Assembly: GCA_033065855.1 (NCBI GenBank)
Contig: JAVXUO010000089.1
Location: forward strand, 1-64,000
Source of the DNA: Escallonia rubra
Taxonomy: Eukaryota; Streptophyta; Magnoliopsida; Escalloniales; Escalloniaceae
DNA length: 64,000 nucleotides
Direction: 5' to 3'
Shown here: positions 56,157 through 64,000 of the stretch, piece by piece
How the letters are laid out: every line of letters starts with the position of its first letter
Numbering within the stretch: position 1 is the first letter of the stretch
Notes under the pieces: generated by a model
Told to the model about the DNA's origin: nothing
Seen by the model: the letters and a program-made list of their open reading frames with translations, nothing else
Databases searched by the model: none
Translations under genes and position numbers: made by a program

Positions 56157-57203
56157 CCCATTTCACTCTCTCTTTTATTCTCTGCAGCCAATCTTTAACT
56201 CCCTCACAGACCACTCATAACCTTACAAAGTTATTCACTCAGCACACACACTTATATACACACACCCATATATACTTCAAACACACAATACACACACACA
56301 CACACCTGAGCACACAACCCATACACACACACACTGACACACGCACACCAATTGTCACGCCCCCAAACCGGGAGGCCGCGACTTCAAAGCAAACCTCATG
56401 ATATACTATTACCATATAGATGATGATGGTATACACAGAGCACTAAAAACCTCTAAACATAAAGTATTACCATATCTAACAAAAGTCTATTACAACGCGT
56501 TCCAAAAAAATATGACAATACAAAAGGATTTCTAATCGCAGCGGACAAATAGATATACAAAACAATTCTATCAAATTACCCCACCTGGGTAAAATTGCCA
56601 AAAGAAATAAGCTACAAAGTTTATCAAGCCAAAAAGAAAAATCTCATAGCTCCAACGCTGCCATAAGAATCAAGAGTCACTTCCTTCACCTGTGGCAAAG
56701 GCAAGGTAAGAAGACAAAAAGGTGAGCTCAAATAGCCCAGTAGGGTAGACAATGGTAAGATGTCAAGCAATAATGGTATAATCTAATAACAATATGGGAT
56801 ATGAAACGGACCAATCATGTCTCACTATCAAATATCGAAGTATCAAAGATTATCAATTAACCCAAAACACATTTCAATAATATGTAGGGTATGCTACAAA
56901 CATGCGATGAGTATGGTGGTCATAAGACCCAAATGTCGAACCAAACATACAAATATCAAACGCGTGCTCCGAAGCATACTAGGAGACTTCGGTTCTCTAG
57001 TATAACAAACATGTGTCCAAAGGACCCTCTCAATTTGAGAGTTGTTCAACATAGTCAATGTCAATCTTAAATTGACGGTCACAAATGTACAAATTCAAAG
57101 TTGTGCATCAATAAGGAACAAATAAGAAGGGGTAAACAATGTTCTCAAGAAGGAAAAAGTGGAGCAATCAATTACAAACGAGCATACATGAATCAAGGGT
57201 TAA
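56157..57203 (-). repeat. Duplicate of 50115-51180: host LTR flank plus partial LTR B
   Basis: 56157-56352 repeats the outer-LTR sequence at 50115-50335, including CCAAT. 56353 onward repeats LTR A from its TGTCACGCCCCC end and stops near the position equivalent to 51172 of LTR A. Confidence 0.9.
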
Positions 57204-58406
57204 TTACTCACGGCACCCCCGAGGTTTACCCTAAATTACACCGGACCCCCCTATCTTTTGAAAATTACACTAAGCTACACATTTTTATTTTTCCGTTAAC
57301 AGAGTTAACAAAATTAATGAAAGGACGGTCATACCCCTGATAAACAAGTCAATTTACCCACTCTCTCTCTCACACACACACACAGGGATCAAATTAATGC
57401 CAAGGAAAGGTGGAGGCTGGAACTCTGATCTTTCGGAATGGATCCAAAATTCGGATTTGATCCTTTCGTCCCTGCCCTAACCCTAGCGGCTTTAGAATTG
57501 AGATCGGAGCCGAGGCAGGTGTTTGGGAGGAAGATGCGGATGGAGAGGGAGGTGAGGGGATCGATGTGGATGTCTTTGGTGGTGGCACCGCCGTCGCCGA
57601 TCGAACGGCGGGTTTTCGGCGACGATCGACTCCGCCGGTCGCAACGAGATGCCGTTATTATCCAGGCGATAATGGAATCCTCCGACAGCGACAAGACGCC
57701 AAACGAGGAGCCATCGTCATCCAACGTGTTCTGGATTCGACTCTATAAACGGTGCCTTCCCGATGAATATTGCTATTTTTCTTAGGTTGTGTACTTGTGG
57801 CATTGATTTGTGAGGAGATGGCATCAAAAATCGGGTTTCTTAAGTTCCTGATGAAGCTCTCAGTCAAGTGAGATGTAGATCAATTCAATCAGGTAGATGT
57901 AGATGGAAAGAGAGGTGAGGTCCTATGGATGTCCTTGGTGGCGACGCTGCCGTCGCCGAACGACGGGTTCGCGGCGGTGATCGACTCATCCGGCTGTGAC
58001 GAGACGCCAAATGAGGAGTTGTCGTCATCCAGCGGATTCTGGATTCGTCTCGATTCAATCCAATGTTACTATCTATTGTGATGAGAGAGAGAGAGAGAGA
58101 GAGAGGCGTCTGTGATGCAGCGTGTTCTCCCTTCCCCTGCTCTCTCCGTGAGGCAGCGTCACCAGTGATAGCGGGCAGAAGTGGCGGCGGTAACTTGCCT
58201 TTTTTGGGTGAGAGGAAGGAGGAACACATAAGGGTATTTTCGGTATATCGTAATAAACCAATGTTGCCCTAATTTTTTCTCACGGTGCCCTAACTGAAAT
58301 TAGTTTTATGTAATAAAATGAAAAACTACAGGGGGCTTAGTGTACTAAAAATTCTTAGGACGAGCCGTGTGTAATTTAGGGCAAACCTTAGGGGTGCCGT
58401 GTGTAA
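57204..58406. mobile_element. 1.2-kb TIR element (TTACNCACGGCACCCC ends)
   Basis: About 70-bp diverged TIRs: TTACTCACGGCACCCCC on the left, and on the right the complement of TTACACACGGCACCCC, both followed by CTAAATTACAC and ACACTAAGC. The interior has a GC-rich coding-like segment present twice (57540-57740 and 57905-58050). No transposase and no matching target duplication are seen, because the left and right flanks belong to different LTR positions. Confidence 0.8.
57540..58055. repeat. Internal duplication inside the TIR element
   Basis: GAGGTGAGG...GTGGATGTCTTTGGTGG...GCCGTCGCCGA...GACGCCAAA(C/T)GAGGAG...TTCTGGATTCG recurs with a deletion of about 50 bp in the second copy. It may be a duplicated captured fragment. 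Long frames exist on both strands but no domain is recognised. Confidence 0.7.
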
Positions 58407-59662
58407 ACAGAGCACTAAAAGCCTCCAAACATAAAGTATTACCATATCTAACAAAAGTCTATTACAACGCGTTCCAAAAAATAAAAAGACAATGCAAAAG
58501 GATTTCTAATCGCAGCGGACAAATAGATATACAAAAAAATTCTATCAAATTACCCCACCTGGGTAAAGTTGCCAAAAAAAATAAGCTACAAAGTTTATCA
58601 AAACAAAAAGCAAAATCTCATAGCTCCAACGCTGCCATAAGAATCAAGAGTCACTTCCTTCACCTGTGGCAAAGGCAAGGTAAGAAGACAAAAGGGTGAG
58701 CTCAAATAGCCCAGTAGGGTAGACAATGGTAAGATGTCAAGCAATAATGGTATAATCTAATAACAATATGGGATATGAAATGGACCAATCATGTCTCACT
58801 ATCAACTATCGAAGTATCAAAGATTAACATTTAACCCAAAACTCATTTCAATAACAAGTAGGGTATGCTACAAACATGCGATGACTATGGTGGTCATAAG
58901 ACCCAAATGTCGAACCAAATATAAGAATATCAAACGCGTACTCCGGAGCATACTAGGAGGCTTCGGCTCTCTAGTCTAACAAACATGTGTCCAAAGGACC
59001 CTCTCAATTTGAGAGTTGTTCAACATAGTCAATGTCAATCTTAAATTGACGGTCACAAATGTACAAATTCAAAGTTGTGCATCAATAAGGAACAAATAAG
59101 AAGGGGTAAACAATGTTCTCAAGAAGGCAAAAGTGGAGCAACCAATTACAAAAGAGCATAGATGAATCAAAAGTGACAAAAGTATAAGCCTTAGAATTTT
59201 CGAAGATACCTTTCCACAACAAAAATCGTATAAACCCTTACCTCAAACAAGCTTTTGAACCAAAGAAAACCTTAAAGCACCACTCCAGCGTCAATGAGCT
59301 TCCCAAGCCTCTTATTCTCTCTCTCTACCGCAAAAGAGCAAGAAATCGAGAACAAAAGGGCTAGAAAGAAAATAAAGAAACTATTTATATAAAGGTAAAA
59401 TTACACTATTCATTCGAAGCAACACAAGTTTTAGTCGACTAAAAATTTTAAATTCGACTAAAAGGTTAAAATTTGACTAAAAAGTAAGTTTCATTCGACT
59501 AAAAAAGTTTTAATTCGACTAAAAACTTTAAATTTGACTAAAAGGTACATTTCAGTCGACAAAAGTACTGTTCATCGACTAAAAGTACTATTCATCCATT
59601 TTTATTTTTTATTTTTTTAAAACTTAACTTAACACAAGAAAGGAAAATTTTGGGGTATAACA
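58407..59662 (-). repeat. LTR C (5' LTR side), truncated at its inner end
   Basis: Matches LTR A from about 50408 to the end and terminates at GGGTATAACA followed by CCAAT. The TCGACTAAAA array is shorter than in LTR A. Confidence 0.9.
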
Positions 59663-60035
59663 CCAATCACACTCACACACACAATACATACAACTGCAAC
59701 TACAACCTCTCTCCCTCTCTCATACACACACGTGAACTCACACAATCACACACTCACGCACACATCACTCACACCCACACAGAGAGGTTCATAACCCCAC
59801 CCTTTGTACATACATACACACTCATTCACACACATTACACACACACCCGAGCACCCAACTCACACCCAACTCACAACTACCATCTTGGCAGCCACATTAT
59901 GCACACAGTTCACACAACGCACGCACACATCACACACATGCATCCCTCTTCTACATGTTCACCCACTGACTGCCTTCATGGCAGTCCATACACATACACA
60001 CACCATTTTTCTTACACACTATGTTCAGTCCACCA

Positions 60036-60117
<82 letters not shown>

Positions 60118-60540
60118 TTACACACACCTTCACTCCCAACACACACAACACACAACACAAAACAAACCTTGCACCACTCACATAGACCCATATACACACA
60201 TATATTCTCACAAACACGCAACCGTAACCCACGATGGATACACCATACCCTACAACTCACGACAGCCATGCCACACCCATTTGCATCCTTGTAAAATTTC
60301 ACCTCCCATATACGTATGCAGCCAACCCACTAGCCCACGGCTATCCTTTGTTTCCCTTAATCTGTAAACCATCAATAAACAAGAGAGAAAATATTAGAAC
60401 ATATCGAAAAAACTCGCTGAAAAATCTATTCGATCCCTTCCCCTCTTTACTCTCTCTCTCTCTCTCAACCGTGTCTAAAAAAAACAGGGATGAACAACTA
60501 GGGTCGACTGCTCTCTCTCTCTTAGGAATATATATATATA
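59663..60540. repeat. CA-rich low complexity, including (CA)n(TA)n
   Basis: CA-rich part of the outer LTR, with CACACACA at about 60035-60078 followed by TATATA to about 60112. Two long plus frames run through it but reflect only composition. Confidence 0.85.
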
Positions 60541-60878
60541 TATAAAATCCTAGGTTAGAAAATTACCAAAAACTCCTTAAATTTTTTACAGTTACTCGAA
60601 GTTTACCCAAAACTTCCTATTATTACGGAAAGGCCCAAGGTAATTATTTACGATAATTTTATGTGCTGAGAAAATTTAATGGGTTGTTACATAACCCCGT
60701 TCCACTAATCGTCGCTAAAGTTTCTCTAATGAAAATGTCGATGCTAATTATAAAAATCGTTGCTAATTGTTGTCGATAAAATCATAATTATGCACATCAA
60801 CGCTAAATGTTACGTTTATAATAATCACTAAATATAAACTAATCGGCTAGGCATAAAATCAAGGTTCTGGGTATTACA

Positions 60879-63800
60879 TTCGCCCCTCCTTTAAAAGAAT
60901 TTGGTCCTCCAATTTTTTTTTTTGTACCTCAGGGTTGAAACAGGTGAGGATATTTGCTTCTGACTTCGTCTTCACGTTCCCATGTTGCCGACTCAACCGC
61001 ATGGTTCTTCCGCAGGAATTTTACCAAGGAATCTTTTTAGTTTGGAGTGTTTTCTCCTTGTGATCCAGGATCCGAACCGGGTGTTCAATGTAAGTGAAGT
61101 CTTCTCTAATCTACAAAGGCTCCGGTTGTAATACATGCATGGGGTCCGGGATGTACTTCCTTAGCATAGACACGTATAATACATTATGGACGCTGGCTAA
61201 TTTTGGCGGCAAGGCTACTTGGTTGACGAGGGAACCAACTTTGTCCAGTATCTTAAAGGGTCCCACATACCTGGGCTCAATTTTCCCTTCTTCCCAAATC
61301 GTAGTACTCCTTTCATCGATGACACCCTTAAAAATACCCGGTCACCCACTTGGAATTCCAATTCCCGTCTGCGTAAGTCCACAAAACATTTTTGTCTGCT
61401 TTGAGCATCCCGTAATCTCTTTTTAATTACTTTGACCTTCTTCAATGTCAGTTGCACCAATTCTGGTCCCAATAGTTTCCTTTCCCCCACCTCGTCCCAA
61501 CATAGTGGTGATCTGCACTTCCTACCATATAAGGCTTCAAAAGGAGCCATCCCAATGCTATTCTAATAACTGTTGTTCTAAGAAAACTCTATCAACAGCA
61601 GATGATCATCCCAGCTACCCTTGAAATCAAGTACGCAAGTCGGCAATAGATCTTTTAGTGTCTGGATAGTCCGTTCTGACTGACCGTCAGTTTAAGGGTG
61701 GAAAGGTACTAAATTGTAGTCGAGTACCGAATGCATTTTTTAAACTTCCTCAAAATTTTGACACAAAGCGAGGATCCAAATCCGAAATAATTGAGACTAG
61801 AATGCCATCCAGACGTACTATCTCTTCCATGTATGTGGTAGCCAACTTTTCCATCGAATAGGTCATCCAGACGAGCAAGAAGTGCTCAAACTTTGTCAGT
61901 CGGTCCACTATCACCCAAATGGCGTCATGTCCAGAATAAGTGTTAGGTAGTCCAGAAACAAAATCCATAGTTATGTGTTCCCATTTCCATTCCGGTATCG
62001 GTAAAGGCTGTAATGACACTGTAGGTCTCTGATGCTCTGCTTTCACCTGCTGGCATACTAGGCATTTGGATACAAACTCTGCAATCTCCCTCTTCATGTT
62101 ACTCCACCAAAAAGTCTCCTGAAGATCCCTATACCTTTTTGTGCTCCCTTGATGGATCGAGTAACCTGATCTGTGAGCTTCTTCTAAGATCTTCTTTTTT
62201 AAGCTAGGGTTACCAGGCATGCAGATTCTATTGCCAAAACGAAGTACCCCATCTTGCAATGTGTACTCAGGTTTATCTCCATTCTTTCCCTCTCCCATTA
62301 TCTTAAGTAGGTGTTCATCGGCCTTCAGAGCTGTTTTAATTCTATCGTTCAAAATGGGTCGCATCACAAGGATGTTAAATGAATTGTCCTTGTTTGAGCC
62401 TCAAACCTTGACATCCAAGTCCAGTTTCCTCATATCTTCTAATAGATGTCTCTGCCTTGTGATTAGGGTAGACATTGATGAAGACGACTTCTTGCTAAGT
62501 GCAATGCCTTCCCTGGATGGTACTGGATATTGAGGTCATAATCTTTCAGTAGTTCTAACCATCGCTTATGTCTCAGGTTTAACTCCTTCTGGGTGAATAT
62601 GTATTTCATGCTTTTATGGTCGGTGAATATCTCACAGGGTTCTCCATATAGGTCGTGTCTCTAAATCTTTAAGGCAAAAATCACTTCCGTAAGCTCTAGG
62701 TCATGGGTTGGGTAATTCTTCTCATATGGTTTTAACTGTCTAGAGGCATATGCAATCACCTTACCATTCTACATGAGTACGCACCCCCAGACTCTTATGG
62801 GGGGCATCGCTATAAATCGTGAAACCACCTAACCCACTTGGAAGTGTAAGTATAGGAGTTGTGACCAGCCTCTTCTTCAACTCTTGAAATCTATTCTCAT
62901 AATCTTCGTTCCATTCGAACTTGAATCCTTTTTGGGTTAGGCGGGTTAAAGGTGTTGCTACCCGTGAAAACCATCCACAAATCTCATGTATATTCGGCTA
63001 ATCCTAAGAAGCTCTAAACCTCCGTCACCGTAGTGGGTCTGTCCCAATCAACGACAGCCTCTATCTTTTTTAGGCGACCGATATCCCTTCTTCCTACACC
63101 ACATACCCCAATAAGGCAACTCTATCCAACCAAAACTCGCACTTATTAAGTTTGGCATACAATTTCTTTTCTCTTATAATCTTTAATAGCATTCTCAAGT
63201 GTTGTTCATGTTCTTCCCTCCTCTTAGAATATATCAGTATATCATCGATGAACACAACTACAAATTGATCCAAGAAGAGTTTGAATATTCGATTCATTAA
63301 ATCCATAAATATTGCTGGAGCGTAGTCAACCCAAAAGGCATAACCGAAAATTCGTAGTGCCCATATCTTGTGCGAAAGGCTGTCTTAGGCACATCTTCTT
63401 GCTTGATCTTTAGCTGGTGATACCCCGAACGAAGGTCAATCTTTGAAAACCACTTTGCCCCCTGTAACTGATCAAACAGATCGTCTGTGTGGGGCAAAGG
63501 GTAACGATCTTCTATTGTTACCTTGTTTAACTCTCGGTAGTCGATGCACAACCTCATCGTCTCATCCTTCTTCTTTACAAATAAAATCGATGCGCCATAA
63601 GGCGGCGTACTAGGGCGAATAAACCCTTTGTCTAGAAGATCTTTTAGTTGCATCTTTAGTTCTCTTAACTCCAAGGGTGCCATATGATATGGTGCTTTAG
63701 AGATGGGGACAGTTCCAGGACTCAAATCAATATTAAATTCAACTTTCCTATCGGGCGGTATCCCCAAAAAATCCTCCAGAAACACCTCAGGGAACTCCCT

Positions 63801-64000
63801 TATCATGGAAATATCTTCTAACTTCAACTCCTTTTGTTAGGTGTCTATTACATAAGCCAAGTACCCTAATTTCCTCCTTCAACCATTGTATCTTTTTCTC
63901 TAATAGAATCACCCTCTCTCCCGAATCTACCATCTCCTCTCTGGGACGCTTTCCTAGTTTCTTGCTTTCATTGTAGGATGCCTGGTTGGAATCTCTGGAT
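60879..64000 (-). pseudogene. pol of the third gypsy (chromovirus-like), truncated by the window end
   Basis: A minus-strand purine tract (TTTAAAGGAGGGGCGAA) abuts the LTR at 60879. Going up: a decayed chromodomain region (60920-61210), integrase C-terminus (61550-61215, MAPFEALYGRKCRSPLCW), integrase zinc finger and core (62367-61750, CLVCQQVKAEHQRP, ITMDFVSGLP), RNase H remains (62500-63090) and RT (63827-63094, [18 protein letters not shown]). Frames are broken in at least five places. Protease and gag lie beyond 64000. Confidence 0.85.

Larger units (their letters stand above)
50336..59662 (-). mobile_element. Rearranged Ty3/gypsy chromovirus nested in the LTR
   Basis: The outer ends TGTCACGCCCCC (50336) and GGGTATAACA (59662) are flanked by CCAAT on both sides (50331-50335 and 59663-59667), a perfect 5-bp target duplication. 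Within it are a full LTR (A, 50336-51774), a decayed interior (51775-56156), a duplicate of host-LTR sequence plus partial LTR (B, 56157-57203), a TIR element (57204-58406) and a partial LTR (C, 58407-59662). The gag 5' end and primer site are missing. Confidence 0.8.
48120..60878 (-). repeat. 3' LTR of the third gypsy, split by a nested element
   Basis: Starts TGTCACGACCCG at 48120 and ends GGGTATTACA at 60878. Net length is 3.43 kb (48120-50335 and 59668-60878) after removing the chromovirus. It shows the same GACCGGCCGCAGACC and ATCCCTCCTACACCCGGG segments as 33523 and 43503. CA-rich blocks flank the insertion site. Confidence 0.8.

Noticed and set aside
59650..60367. 154- and 187-codon plus-strand frames
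   Set aside because: Same cause: (CA)n and (TA)n repeats within the outer LTR.

Overview
The window is nuclear DNA from a flowering plant, probably a eudicot. The evidence is plant-only domains (FAR1, B3, plant mobile domain, an RD21-like papain prodomain), spliceosomal introns, and dense nested plant transposons. I see no ordinary host gene locus and no tRNA, rRNA or CRISPR. Almost every base can be assigned to a transposable element or its debris.

Layout. (1) 1-9003: most of a large Mutator-like element (MULE). It carries an intact FAR1/MULE transposase (520-2817, +), an intact two-exon B3-domain gene (3363-3826, +) and an intact five-exon fusion of a plant mobile domain (PMD) with a Ulp1/C48 cysteine protease (5064-8259, -). 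These are interspersed with about 22 copies of a 23-bp palindrome, 13 of them in a 78/55-bp tandem array. (2) 9078-18403: the end of a related MULE, split by a 3.6-kb solo LTR (9159-18284). That LTR holds a very young Ty1/copia element with an uninterrupted 1374-codon ORF (12002-16986) and a small TIR element (17305-17872). (3) 18429-20297: a non-autonomous MULE with about 300-bp TIRs built from the same palindromes. (4) 20341-21552: a different TIR element. (5) 21614-33522 and 44508-48119: a decayed Tat/Ogre-like Ty3/gypsy element with plus-strand gag-pol and antisense PMD and DUF7745-like ORFs. (6) 33523-44507: a second gypsy, now two LTRs with a 0.4-kb interior. Its first LTR is split by a Pack-MULE-like element (36707-42674) that carries a papain-like protease fragment and is itself split by a solo LTR (37092-40535). 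(7) 48120-64000: a third gypsy running off the window. Its LTR is split by a chromovirus (50336-59662) that has rearranged into a three-LTR-fragment chimera containing another TIR element.

How it fits together. Removing each inner insertion gives four LTRs of 3.43-3.60 kb net, which supports the nesting boundaries. The MULE palindrome occurs in the gene-bearing element and in all its apparent non-autonomous relatives, and the ends of those elements abut (TA)n tracts. I infer one MULE family whose three-gene element supplies trans-acting proteins. The most interesting hypothesis is that the palindrome is the target of one of them (transposase, B3 or PMD-Ulp1), comparable in principle to the VANC/motif anti-silencing pairs of Arabidopsis VANDAL elements. 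This is an inference from sequence layout and has not been shown.
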